This document shows, piece after piece, positions 8,857 through 16,832 of a stretch of 64,000 nt of DNA. The notes beneath the pieces are model-generated. The model saw only the letters and a list, made by a program, of their open reading frames with translations. It made no database searches and was not told the origin of the DNA. The stretch lies in the NCBI GenBank assembly GCA_017883205.1, contig JADGNZ010000013.1:62001-126000 (forward strand). Reading direction: 5' to 3'. Every line of letters starts with the position of its first letter. The stretch's first letter is position 1. The DNA is from Thermoanaerobaculia bacterium (GTDB lineage Bacteria; Acidobacteriota; Thermoanaerobaculia; Gp7-AA8). The position numbers and the translations under genes were made by a program.

Positions 8857-9768
8857 TCATTGGAGCCGCAAGAGTGCCACCACCATTGCCAGGCCGATGA
8901 CGGCGTACAACACGCGGTACCGTGCCTGCAGACGGCTGACGCTCGCGTAGGTGAGGCCCTCCTTGAGAGTCTCGCGCGACCAATAGAGTTGTACTGGATA
9001 TAGCGCGATGAGGGCCGCGAGTGGAAGGGGAAGAAGGCGCCCGAGGGCCAGCAGGAGCAGGATGACTTGCGCCATCGTGAAAAAGATGAGACTTGCGGCG
9101 AACGTGCGGCGCGGGCCGAAGATCACCGCGTTGGTCCTGATGCCATTGACGGCGTCGCCCTGATGGTCGCGGATCTCCTGGGTCAGGTGGCCGGCGACGA
9201 AGATCAGCGCGAAGAAGATGGCGATGGCGACGCCGCGACGGTCGACGGCACTGCCCAATGAGTAGCCGAGGAGGAAGTGCAGGATACCGCCGGCCAGATG
9301 AGTCACGGAGTTGAGGAGCGGCTTGCCTTTCCAATTGAATCGGGGCAGCGAGTAGAGGGCGCTCAATGTGGCAATCGCCAGCGACAGGCCGAGCGTGATC
9401 GGACCGAGGCGGCTGAAGAGAAGAAGACTGAGGACTAGCAGGCCGGCCGTCAGGACGCCCATCTCCCCGCGCCCGACTCCTCGGCTCGTGAACACGCGGG
9501 CCGCCTTGTTCGCGTCGGCGAGATCGGTGGTCAGGCCCGACCAGTCGTTGAGCATGAAGATGTGCGTCACCAGCAAGACGTTGGCGGACATGAGCATCAC
9601 CAGCGGACCGAGGTCCTGCACGGTGGGATGACGAAGAGCGAACGCAGCTCCAAGCAGCGGCGAGCCCTGAAGAACCAGGATGTCCTGCGGGCGCAGGCTG
9701 GAAAGATAGCGATGTGCGACAGCCTTAGCCGGCGGGGTGGGAACGCCCGAGGAGTTCATATTCGTCAT
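8857..9768 (-). CDS. UbiA family prenyltransferase-like membrane protein
   Basis: About 303 residues with eight or nine predicted membrane helices. It has both aspartate-rich motifs of UbiA enzymes: the first in MLNDWSGLTTDLADANK (NDxxDxxxD-like, slightly stretched) and the second in QEIRDHQGD (DxxGD). Such enzymes use Mg2+-bound isoprenyl diphosphates to prenylate an aromatic or polar acceptor, and some relatives are class I terpene cyclases. The chosen start is the ATG at 9768, so its 5' end overlaps the end of the upstream fusion gene by 44 nt, which implies coupling. A longer frame upstream only shadows that gene. The acceptor substrate cannot be read from sequence. Confidence 0.78.
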   Translation of the reverse strand: MTNMNSSGVPTPPAKAVAHRYLSSLRPQDILVLQGSPLLGAAFALRHPTVQDLGPLVMLMSANVLLVTHIFMLNDWSGLTTDLADANKAARVFTSRGVGRGEMGVLTAGLLVLSLLLFSRLGPITLGLSLAIATLSALYSLPRFNWKGKPLLNSVTHLAGGILHFLLGYSLGSAVDRRGVAIAIFFALIFVAGHLTQEIRDHQGDAVNGIRTNAVIFGPRRTFAASLIFFTMAQVILLLLALGRLLPLPLAALIALYPVQLYWSRETLKEGLTYASVSRLQARYRVLYAVIGLAMVVALLRLQ

Positions 9769-12472
9769 AGAGCCTAAGCCAGAGCGCGTACCCGACATCC
9801 TCGGACCAATAGTATCTGGAGAACGCCGCGGTGAGGTCGCCATGGTAGAGGAGCGGCGGATTCATTCGTATGAGGGCAAAGTCGTCCCTGGCGAGCTCGC
9901 GCAGCACCGCCCGGATGAGCACCGCGTCGGGCGGTGCGCCTCCGGAAGTCATCCTGCCCGCCAGCAGCCGGACGACGGACACCCAGATCTGCTGGCCTGG
10001 AACGTCCGTGCGCATTCGTGTCTCGGGCAGCTCCAGCGCGCAGCCGGCGTGGCGGAGTTCAGGGAGGCGCAGGATCAGGATCAGCGGCGTCTTTCGATAG
10101 TAGACCCATATCCGATCCTCGTTGACGAGAGGGCGAAGAGCGTTACAAAGCGCACGACCGGCCGGCGGCCGTTCTTCGAGAAGGAGCAAGAGCAGGTTCA
10201 TCTGGACGACAGTGTCGACAGGGTTCGGATCGGTGCCCGGAACGAGGCACTGGTAGGCTTCCCGTGGTGCGGGATACGTGCGGTAGAGGCCCTCGGGCGT
10301 GCGATACCGATCCATGGTCGCCAGTGCGGCCGTCAGCCGGCTCCGGTCGCTTCCGGGAGCGAGCCGCCAGACCAGAGCCGTATCGTCCGCATCCGGTGTG
10401 ATGACGCATCCAAGCGTCCCGATTCCAGGACCGTCAGGCAGGCCGTGGTAGCGCACCAATCCGGAGGGCTCGATCTGACTGGTCAGGTGTCGTCGGGCGC
10501 GCTGCAGGCTGTCTTCGAGGCCGCTCGTGGTGGCGACAGGATTGAGCAGGTCGACGAGGAGAGCGGTCAGGAAGGTGTTCATTTCCGGATGCGGATCCCG
10601 GAAGCGTGTGTCACTCGTGTAAGCGGTGAGCCAGTAACCCGGCGGCTGCTGATGCTCGCGAAGCCGGGCTGCCGCTCTCCCGAAGCTCTCGGTGAGATCG
10701 TTCTCTGCAGAGCGCTCCCCTTCTCCTGCCGATCGTCGTCCGCCCTCGGCTGACGGAGCGCCGCCCGCCGCCGGTGTAAGCACGGTCAGGGTTCGCTCTT
10801 CCAGGTAGTGACCCTCCCCTTTCCCGGAGGCCCAGGCGAAGGCGGTCAGATGGTGCTTGCCGGGAGCGAGGCTGGCTGTCTCGATCGGGATGCGCCAGCC
10901 GGCGTGACTCGCCTCGTGCAGCAAGTCGCGGACGTCGGCCCGATCGAAAAAAACGCTGGAGGCGACGCTCTGCTTGCCATCGATCGAGACGGCCACTTGT
11001 GCGGGCGTTGCGTCGCCGGCCAACGCCCAGCCGGCGACGAACGCCTCCTGCCCTGCGTGCACCTCGGAGGTGGCCCGCCCGCCGCTCTCGATGGCATCGA
11101 AACTTCCCCGCATGCGGACCGCCAAATCCGCTGGCGCGAAGCCGTGTTTCAAGGACGCGAGGAAGGATGCATTCCGCCATGCAAACGCGGCCTGCATGTC
11201 GTTCTCGAGCGGACCGCGGTCAGCGGCGTAGATCGGGAGATCGAGCGAGCCGGAGTACATGAAGGCGCCTATTGCTTCGATGGCGACAGCCACGGCGACC
11301 GCTGCCAGAAAGCACACCCGTCCGAAGCCGCGCAGTGCAGCGACCACGGGCACGAGCATCCATATGAGGAGCGGTAGAAGATCGGTCATGTAGCGCGGTC
11401 CCCAGGAGAGGCCGCCTCGCCAGTCGGCCTTGGCGTAGAGCAGGATCTGGATGACGACACAGGCGCCCATTGCCAGGGTGAGACCGCGCTCTTCGCGGCT
11501 GCGCGGCAGGTATCGCCAGGCCAGAACGAGGAAGATCAGAAAGGGTGAGAAGACGAGCAGTCCCCGAGTCGGGCTGACGAACAAACCGCCCACGCCGGTA
11601 AGCAGCTCGTGCTCAAAAAAGCGGGCTTTGCCGAGCAGCCCATAACCGCCACCGACATTGCCGGCAACATGCAGATTGTAGAGGAGCACCAGGACCACAG
11701 GCAGCGCCGCCGCGGCCAGGAGCGGCACCGCGCGGCGCCGGCCCGCCCAGAAAAGTCCGTAAGCCCCAAGTGCCGCCGCGAGGATGACGTCGGGCGGCCG
11801 GTTGCCGGCGATGAGCCCGAGCAGCAACCCCGCCGCAAGCGTCCGCGGCAAGGTGCACGGTGCGGTGAGGAACAGTAGAGCGCCGATCACCAGGAGCTCG
11901 GCCATCCCGTGCTGCCACAACGCCTGGCTGCTGATCACCCAGGTAGTGGTACCGAAGGCATACGCCAGCGTGAGCAGCAGTGCGATCGACGCCTTCGCCC
12001 GCCGGCGCAGCAGCAGATAGAGAAGCGACGCCGAGAGCGCGGCCACGAACGAGGCGGCCAGCTTCTCCATGACTCTCGCGACGTGATCGAGCCGCTGATC
12101 ACTCCAACCGCGGACATGAAGGTAAGCAACCGCGGGAAGGTAGAGCGGCGCGATGAGTACCGGCACCATCACCGGGTATAGCGAAACGATGTGGCCGTCG
12201 GGCCGATGCAGCATCCAGTACGCCCCCTCGCCTCGCCCCTGAGCCGCGACCTTCGCGACCGGATCGAGAAAGATGGTGTGGTACCGCAGGATCGCGAACG
12301 GCAGGTAGCGCGCCGGGTAGGTATCGCCTGCACTGATCGACCGCAGGTTGGCGTTATAGATCAGCAGACAACACAACCCGATCAGGATGCTCGCCCGCAG
12401 CCGATCCCATTGGCCGCCCTCGGCCTCGGGATGAGCGGCAGGCGCAGCGGTTTCACCGGCCGGCGGTGTCAC
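9725..12472 (-). CDS. GT-C-type membrane protein fused to a terpenoid-cyclase-like toroid domain
   Basis: A 915-residue fusion. The first ~420 residues have about ten membrane helices and resemble GT-C glycosyltransferases, with an early luminal acidic loop ISAGDTYPARYLPF. A beta-rich soluble domain follows at about 450-570 (VAGWALAGDATPAQVAVSID). The last ~320 residues look like an alpha-alpha toroid of the terpenoid cyclase/prenyltransferase type, containing ITPDADDTALVW. The DADDTA there (Asp 694, 696, 697) equals the DxDDTA acid motif of class II terpene cyclases. A second conserved-looking stretch is NPVDTVVQMN. The start is a GTG. The downstream UbiA-like gene overlaps its end. Glycosylation, cyclisation or simple scaffolding are all possible, and the domain calls are by pattern only. 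Confidence 0.65.
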   Translation of the reverse strand: MTPPAGETAAPAAHPEAEGGQWDRLRASILIGLCCLLIYNANLRSISAGDTYPARYLPFAILRYHTIFLDPVAKVAAQGRGEGAYWMLHRPDGHIVSLYPVMVPVLIAPLYLPAVAYLHVRGWSDQRLDHVARVMEKLAASFVAALSASLLYLLLRRRAKASIALLLTLAYAFGTTTWVISSQALWQHGMAELLVIGALLFLTAPCTLPRTLAAGLLLGLIAGNRPPDVILAAALGAYGLFWAGRRRAVPLLAAAALPVVLVLLYNLHVAGNVGGGYGLLGKARFFEHELLTGVGGLFVSPTRGLLVFSPFLIFLVLAWRYLPRSREERGLTLAMGACVVIQILLYAKADWRGGLSWGPRYMTDLLPLLIWMLVPVVAALRGFGRVCFLAAVAVAVAIEAIGAFMYSGSLDLPIYAADRGPLENDMQAAFAWRNASFLASLKHGFAPADLAVRMRGSFDAIESGGRATSEVHAGQEAFVAGWALAGDATPAQVAVSIDGKQSVASSVFFDRADVRDLLHEASHAGWRIPIETASLAPGKHHLTAFAWASGKGEGHYLEERTLTVLTPAAGGAPSAEGGRRSAGEGERSAENDLTESFGRAAARLREHQQPPGYWLTAYTSDTRFRDPHPEMNTFLTALLVDLLNPVATTSGLEDSLQRARRHLTSQIEPSGLVRYHGLPDGPGIGTLGCVITPDADDTALVWRLAPGSDRSRLTAALATMDRYRTPEGLYRTYPAPREAYQCLVPGTDPNPVDTVVQMNLLLLLLEERPPAGRALCNALRPLVNEDRIWVYYRKTPLILILRLPELRHAGCALELPETRMRTDVPGQQIWVSVVRLLAGRMTSGGAPPDAVLIRAVLRELARDDFALIRMNPPLLYHGDLTAAFSRYYWSEDVGYALWLRLYDEYELLGRSHPAG

Positions 12473-12592
12473 GGAGTCGTGCTCATTGAGCGGGCTTCGC
12501 GCGCCATCCTCGCTCTCTGCAAGGTAAGGACTTCTCGCAACTTCGCTTCGAAATCAGGGTCGCGTCGTTCCAGATAGCGAAATCGCGGGCCC

Positions 12593-13048
12593 TCAAAACG
12601 TCTTCATCCATTCGAACACCTGGTAGTGCTCCCCATTCATTCCGCACCTTGCGTACACCTGCTGCGCGACGACGTTGCGGCGATCGACGTAGAGGCGAAT
12701 GCCGCGCAGTGAGTCGTCCGCCTCGACCAGGCCCTTCACGTGCGCATACATTCCCGCGTACACACGCTGGCCGCGGAACTCCGGGCGAACGTAGACGCTC
12801 TGAATCCACCAGACCATTCCGTTGCGCCAGTCGCTCCACTCGTACGTCGTCATCAACGACGCGATCACTTCGCCGTCACTCTGCGCGAGGAAGTAGCGTC
12901 CTCGCGAGGGATCGTCGAACAGCGCCGTCACGCCGCGCGTACAAACCGCGGCATCGAGATCCAGCTCCTCGCTCTCGGCTGCCAGCTTCACCTGGAAGTC
13001 GACGATCGTGGCGATATCCGAACGTGTTGCTTCGCGGTAATCGATCAT
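12593..13048 (-). CDS. GNAT family N-acetyltransferase
   Basis: A 151-residue GNAT enzyme that would transfer an acetyl group from acetyl-CoA to an unknown amine. It begins MIDYREATRSDIATI, the usual beta1-alpha1 opening. It has the acetyl-CoA loop region VYVRPEFRGQRVYAGMY (a variant of R/Q-x-x-G-x-G/A) and the C-terminal LYVDRRNVVAQQVYARCGM typical of the family. The ATG at 13048 gives this N-terminus; upstream codons carry no family sequence. It is divergent from the EamA transporter gene, with only 28 bp between the two chosen starts. The 120 bp between this gene and the GT-C fusion start hold nothing recognisable. Confidence 0.82.
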   Translation of the reverse strand: MIDYREATRSDIATIVDFQVKLAAESEELDLDAAVCTRGVTALFDDPSRGRYFLAQSDGEVIASLMTTYEWSDWRNGMVWWIQSVYVRPEFRGQRVYAGMYAHVKGLVEADDSLRGIRLYVDRRNVVAQQVYARCGMNGEHYQVFEWMKTF

Positions 13049-13062
13049 GGTGTCCCGCCTGT

Positions 13063-13068
13063 TACTCT
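13063..13068 (+). promoter_or_regulatory. -10 box (TACTCT) of the EamA gene, leaderless type
   Basis: TACTCT ends 8 nt before the GTG at 13077. It supports that GTG over the ATG at 13047, which would share bases with the divergent GNAT start codon. Confidence 0.4.
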
Positions 13069-13076
13069 TCGCGCCC

Positions 13077-13988
13077 GTGACAGTAGCAAAAAACGATACG
13101 CATCGCGCGCTGCTCCTCATGATCGCCTCGGCCACCATGTTCGGCGCGATGGCCTACGCGGCCAAAGTGGCGTCGGCGCGGCTTCCCGGACCGGAAGTGG
13201 CGATGCTGCGCATGGCTACCGGCCTGCTCCCCTGCCTGCTCGTGCCGCGCTACCGGCGCGCCGCGCTTCGCTTCAACCGGATCGATCTCCTTCTCTATCG
13301 CGGCTTCTTCGGCGGTCTGGCGGTGCTCCTCTACTTCATCGCCATTCAGCACATCAACGTCGGCGTGGCCACATTGCTCAACTACACCGCGCCGGTCTGG
13401 AGCGGTCTCTTCTCGATGCTCTTCATCGGCGAGCACTTCAGCGCGCGCGTGCTGCTTCCATTGCCGATCGCGCTCGCCGGCGTCTTCCTCGTCGTCCATG
13501 CCCACGCGGCGCCGGGCGACATCCTCGGATTCGGACGCTGGGAGATCGCCGGCGCGCTCTCGGCGGTCGCATCAGGCGTCGCGGTCACGGCCATCCGCGC
13601 AGCGCGGCGCAGCGAAAACTCCTGGTCCGTCTACGCGAGCTTCTGCCTGATCGGAACGCTCGTATGCATGCCGCAGGGCATTGCCCAATGGAAAACGCCG
13701 CACGGCGCCGAGTGGCTTTCACTCGGCGCGACCGCGCTGTTCGCGATCGGGGCGCAGCTCCTGATGACGTTCAGCCTCCGCTGGGTCGATGCGATGACGG
13801 TCGGCGTGATCTCGCAACTGGCCGTACTCGTCTCCACCGCCCTCGGCGTCCTCTTTCTCGGCGATCACATTCCTCTCGCCGCCGCGATCGGCGGCATCCT
13901 CTGCATCAGCGGCGTCGCAGGGGTGACCTACGTGACGTCGCTATCGAAGCCCGCTGTTGACGCGGTGGAGATCGTGCCGGAAGGGTGA
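13077..13988 (+). CDS. EamA/DMT family transporter
   Basis: About 303 residues forming ten membrane helices as two EamA repeats. The first repeat ends near NVGVATLLNYTAPVWSGLFSML and the second near VISQLAVLVSTALGVLFLGD. Drug/metabolite transporters of this kind usually export amino acids, nucleosides or other small metabolites; the substrate is unknown. The chosen start is the GTG at 13077 (TACTCT box 8 nt upstream). A start at the ATG at 13047 would add ten residues and overlap the divergent GNAT start. It converges with the TonB gene across a hairpin repeat. Confidence 0.85.
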   Translation: MTVAKNDTHRALLLMIASATMFGAMAYAAKVASARLPGPEVAMLRMATGLLPCLLVPRYRRAALRFNRIDLLLYRGFFGGLAVLLYFIAIQHINVGVATLLNYTAPVWSGLFSMLFIGEHFSARVLLPLPIALAGVFLVVHAHAAPGDILGFGRWEIAGALSAVASGVAVTAIRAARRSENSWSVYASFCLIGTLVCMPQGIAQWKTPHGAEWLSLGATALFAIGAQLLMTFSLRWVDAMTVGVISQLAVLVSTALGVLFLGDHIPLAAAIGGILCISGVAGVTYVTSLSKPAVDAVEIVPEG

Positions 13989-14021
13989 TTCTTGAATGGT
14001 GAAAAGAGAACGGAGACAAGC

Positions 14022-14063
14022 GATCAGAGATCAGGAGAGCCCGGAGCGTCCTGATCTCTGATC
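14022..14063. repeat. GATCAGAGA-family hairpin, possible two-way terminator
   Basis: Inverted arms GATCAGAGATCAGGA and TCCTGATCTCTGATC enclose a 12-nt loop between the convergent EamA and TonB genes. The same words recur in the gaps at 16264-16385, 51341-51470 and 60521-60641. It lacks a strong T tract, so termination is an inference from its convergent position. Confidence 0.6.
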
Positions 14064-14081
14064 TCACCTAGCAACCGCAAC

Positions 14082-14831
14082 CTACATCGTCACCCGGAAC
14101 GTCACCGTCAAATCGAAGATCGTATCGATCTTGTTTCCGTAGAGCGTTCCCGGAGCGAACTGCCACTGCTGGACGGCGTCGATCGCGCTCTGATTGAACA
14201 TCGGCGATGAGCTGCTGAGCACGCGCGCGTCGAGCACGACGCCGGTCTTGTCGATGATGCATTCGACGACGACGGTCCCGTTCATCCGCGCGTTGAGCGC
14301 CAGGCGCGGATACAGCGGATTCACCCGATGAATGACTACCGGTGCCTTCACGTCGCCGCGAACTGGAATCGGCACGTCGGGCGTGACAGGCACTGTGTTC
14401 GCGGTTAGCGGACCATCGCCGACGTTGTCTTTCGTTCCCCAGGGGACGCCCTTCGTCTGATCGGAGCCGGTGCTGTCCGCGTTCGGTGTCGCATCACTGT
14501 TCGTCGTTGACACAGCTGGCTGCACATGTTCGGGCAGCGTGTTCGGAGCCATGTTCGCTGTTGCCATCGGAGGCTTCTCCTTCGCTGGTACCGGGGGCGT
14601 CGCCTGTTTGTGGCCGCCGTTGGGCGTACCCAGGGGAGGCGGAATCGTGAGCGGCATGGCGAAGATAGGGATGGCGTACTCGCGCGGTGAGCTTGTAGGG
14701 AAGTCGACGCTGCGAATGCCGGCCGCAAAGATGGCAATGACGACGAGCCCGTGAAACGCGAATGACAACGTCATCATCCTCGCTCGCCTCTCGCCAACGA
14801 CCTCGGCACGTATGACGGACGTCTCGAACAT
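14082..14831 (-). CDS. TonB family energy-transducing protein
   Basis: A 249-residue inner-membrane protein: a short cytoplasmic start, one membrane anchor at about 20-40 (MTLSFAFHGLVVIAIFAAG), and a Pro/Thr/Asn-rich periplasmic spacer. The C-terminal TonB domain is at about 165-249, with VNPLYPRLALNARMNGTVVV and AIDAVQQWQFAPG. TonB carries proton-motive energy from ExbBD to outer-membrane receptors, such as the one at 38.5 kb. There is a good ribosome binding site (GGCAGGAGG, 8 nt before ATG). No exbB or exbD lies nearby. Confidence 0.87.
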   Translation of the reverse strand: MFETSVIRAEVVGERRARMMTLSFAFHGLVVIAIFAAGIRSVDFPTSSPREYAIPIFAMPLTIPPPLGTPNGGHKQATPPVPAKEKPPMATANMAPNTLPEHVQPAVSTTNSDATPNADSTGSDQTKGVPWGTKDNVGDGPLTANTVPVTPDVPIPVRGDVKAPVVIHRVNPLYPRLALNARMNGTVVVECIIDKTGVVLDARVLSSSSPMFNQSAIDAVQQWQFAPGTLYGNKIDTIFDLTVTFRVTM

Positions 14832-14924
14832 GGTCCTGTCCTCCTGCCCCTGTTCGAGTAGCGGGACGCGCGATTCGAAACCGCGCGATGCAACGAAGCG
14901 GTGAACGTGAACATCAAAACGGTG

Positions 14925-15215
14925 GTTTACGTAGGTCGGACTCTCCAGTCCGACTGCACGTGATGTCGGACTAGAGAGTCCGACCTACGTAAACCCTCAT
15001 CGGCGAAGCGAAGTTGCGCGCCGCTAATGCACGAACTTCCGCCGGTTCCTGATTTAGTCCGCCAGGATGCGTTTTACGTCGGTCGGACTCTCTAGTCCGA
15101 CTGCACGTGATGTCGGACTAGAGAGTCCGACCTACGTAAACCTCTCATCGGCCAGGCGAGTTGCGCGCTAGTGCACGAACTTCCGCCGGTTGCGAATGTA
15201 GTCCGCAAGGATGTA
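14925..15215. repeat. Tandem duplication of a hairpin plus the 3' end of the VWA gene
   Basis: Two ~146-bp copies lie end to end (14925-15070 and 15071-15215). Each begins with a ~70-nt near-perfect hairpin, whose arms contain TACGTAGGTCGGACTCTC and its complement around a TGCACGTGA centre. Each continues into the last codons of the VWA gene (ending RNRRKFVH and stop). The outer copy has drifted: it contains an extra in-frame stop (ILAD-stop-IRNRRKFVH). The gap from 14832 to 15167 holds nothing else recognisable. The likely cause is slippage or unequal exchange at the hairpin. Confidence 0.85.
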
Positions 15216-16262
15216 TTCGCCCAACCTATCCGGCGACGAATAGAACGCACGGCCGCGGTTGATCTTCGAGAGCTGCTCGACAAAATTCACCAGCATCGGA
15301 TCGGTGGCCAGCATGAACGTCGTGATCGGGATGTTTGCGCGGCGGCAGCGGTCGGCTTCTTCCAGCGTTCGATTGACGATCTTCATGTCGAGGCCGAACG
15401 AGTTCGTGTAGAGGTGGCCGTTCTCCGTCAGCGCGGAAGGCTTGCCGTCGGTGATCATGAAGATCTGTTTGTTGTTGTGCTTGTGGCGGCGAAGGATGCG
15501 CTGCGCCAGTTCCAGCCCCGCCTTCGTATTCGTGTGAAACGGTCCGACCTGCACGTATGGGATCTCGGAGATCGGCACTTCCCGCGCTTCGTCGCCGAAG
15601 AGCAGCACATCGATCGAGTCCTTCGGATACTTCGTCAGAATCAGTTCCGTCAGCGCCAGCGCGACCTTCTTCGCGGGCGTGATGCGGTCCTCGCCGTAGA
15701 GAATCATCGAGTGGGAGATGTCGATCATCACCACCGTGGCGCAGCTCGAGTTGTGCTCTGTCTCAAACACTTCCAGATCATCCTCGGCCATCAAGATCGA
15801 CTCGGCAGGATCGGTGTGTTTCATCGCGTTCTGCAGCGAGCGGATCGAATCGATCGACATCGGGTCGTCGCCGAACTGGTAGGGACGCGTCTCCGTCAGG
15901 CGCTCACTCCCCTGCCCCGCCGTGTTCACGGAGTGCGAGCCGGTGAGCGACTTCTGCAAGCCGCCGAAGATCTCATCGAGCGCATCGCGGCGAATCTGCC
16001 GCTCGCCGCCAGCTGCGAGGACTACGTTGCCATCCGCATCCTGTCCGATCACGTTCTCTTCCATCAGCCGGGCGAAGAATGCATCGAGATCGATGTTCGG
16101 ATCGATGTAGCCGCGATCCTGCAACGCCCGCATCCAGCGCATGGCCTCGTCGACGTCGCCTCCGCTCTGCAGCAGCAGATGATTGAACAGCCGCCGCAGC
16201 CCCATCTCCTCGAGAAGCTGGCGGATGAGATCGGGGTCGAGGTAGGAGTAACGGTGGCGCAT
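15168..16262 (-). CDS. VWA domain protein
   Basis: About 364 residues. The first ~170 residues are helical (MRHRYSYLDPDLIRQLLEEMGLR). A von Willebrand A domain follows, with the metal-ion site DISHS (DxSxS), a later Thr/Asp region (FMITDGKPSALT) and a C-terminal RGRAFYSSPDRLGEYI. VWA proteins of this kind work with MoxR-type AAA+ ATPases as chaperone or metal-insertion pairs, and one lies two genes upstream in the same direction. The start is placed at the ATG at 16262; the earlier Met at 16289 lies inside a dispersed GATCAGAGA repeat and is unlikely to be used. The 3' end has been duplicated downstream. Confidence 0.83.
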   Translation of the reverse strand: MRHRYSYLDPDLIRQLLEEMGLRRLFNHLLLQSGGDVDEAMRWMRALQDRGYIDPNIDLDAFFARLMEENVIGQDADGNVVLAAGGERQIRRDALDEIFGGLQKSLTGSHSVNTAGQGSERLTETRPYQFGDDPMSIDSIRSLQNAMKHTDPAESILMAEDDLEVFETEHNSSCATVVMIDISHSMILYGEDRITPAKKVALALTELILTKYPKDSIDVLLFGDEAREVPISEIPYVQVGPFHTNTKAGLELAQRILRRHKHNNKQIFMITDGKPSALTENGHLYTNSFGLDMKIVNRTLEEADRCRRANIPITTFMLATDPMLVNFVEQLSKINRGRAFYSSPDRLGEYILADYIRNRRKFVH

Positions 16263-16263
16263 G

Positions 16264-16385
16264 GGGTGAGAAGCAGAGATCAGAGACAAGAGAGATCAGA
16301 GATCAGTAACTCGGTCTTTCTTATCTCTGATCCCTGATCTTTGATCTCTCTTGTCTCTGATCTCTGTATCTCTGATCTCTGTCTT
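16264..16385. repeat. GATCAGAGA-family repeat cluster
   Basis: Multiple copies of GATCAGAGA/TCTCTGATC are arranged so that the left part (AGAGATCAGAGACAAGAGAGATCAGAG words) pairs with the right part around position 16305. The cluster fills the gap between the VWA gene start and the RHH/TPR gene end inside what looks like one transcription unit, so it may attenuate or process that transcript. Confidence 0.7.
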
Positions 16386-16387
16386 AC

Positions 16388-16807
16388 TCACTTCTTCTTC
16401 CTCAACCTCTCGATCCACTTCGCGATCGTCGGATTGTTCGGCAGCGTCTCGCGGGCTTCTTCGAGTGTGGTCAGCGCGTCGGCGGTGCGATCGAGGACCA
16501 GCAGGATCTGGACGCGGAGCTCGATCAGGTTTTGATAGAGCGTGAAGTCGGTCATTTCGTCGGTAGGGAGGAACGACAGCGCGCGATTGACGAACTTGAG
16601 GGCGACCTCGGGTTTGGAGTCGTTGAGCGCGTCGGCGGCGAAGCGGTGCAGCATGCGGGGGGAGTCGCCGAGGAAGGACTTGGCGTCGACGAAGTGCGAG
16701 AGCGCCTCGCGCACGATCGCTTCCTGATCGGGGAACCAGCCGTCGCGGATGATGCGGTCGATCTGCCGCGCCAAGTCGTTGGGGATCTCGACCGTGACCT
16801 TCGCCAT
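16388..16807 (-). CDS. Ribbon-helix-helix plus TPR-like protein
   Basis: 139 residues. The N-terminus MAKVTVEIPNDLARQIDRII followed by DGWFPDQEAIVREALSHFV is a ribbon-helix-helix (CopG/MetJ-like) DNA-binding fold. The remainder (about 60-139) is helical, with TPR-like spacing (FVNRALSFLPTDEMTDFTLYQ, TADALTTLEEARETLPNNP). RHH proteins bind operator DNA as dimers and often autoregulate; here the helical tail could bind a partner. It lies 25 bp after the MoxR-like gene and before the VWA gene. It could be the regulator of this unit, or an adaptor between the ATPase and the VWA protein. Confidence 0.7.
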   Translation of the reverse strand: MAKVTVEIPNDLARQIDRIIRDGWFPDQEAIVREALSHFVDAKSFLGDSPRMLHRFAADALNDSKPEVALKFVNRALSFLPTDEMTDFTLYQNLIELRVQILLVLDRTADALTTLEEARETLPNNPTIAKWIERLRKKK

Positions 16808-16832
16808 GACGGAATTGTAGTCTGGAGATCGG

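Noticed and set aside
8753-9334. N-terminal extension of the Uma2-family protein (395 codons in all)
   Set aside because: The extra part overlaps the UbiA-like gene and reads as its shadow; the -10 box and family N-terminus fit the ATG at 8752.
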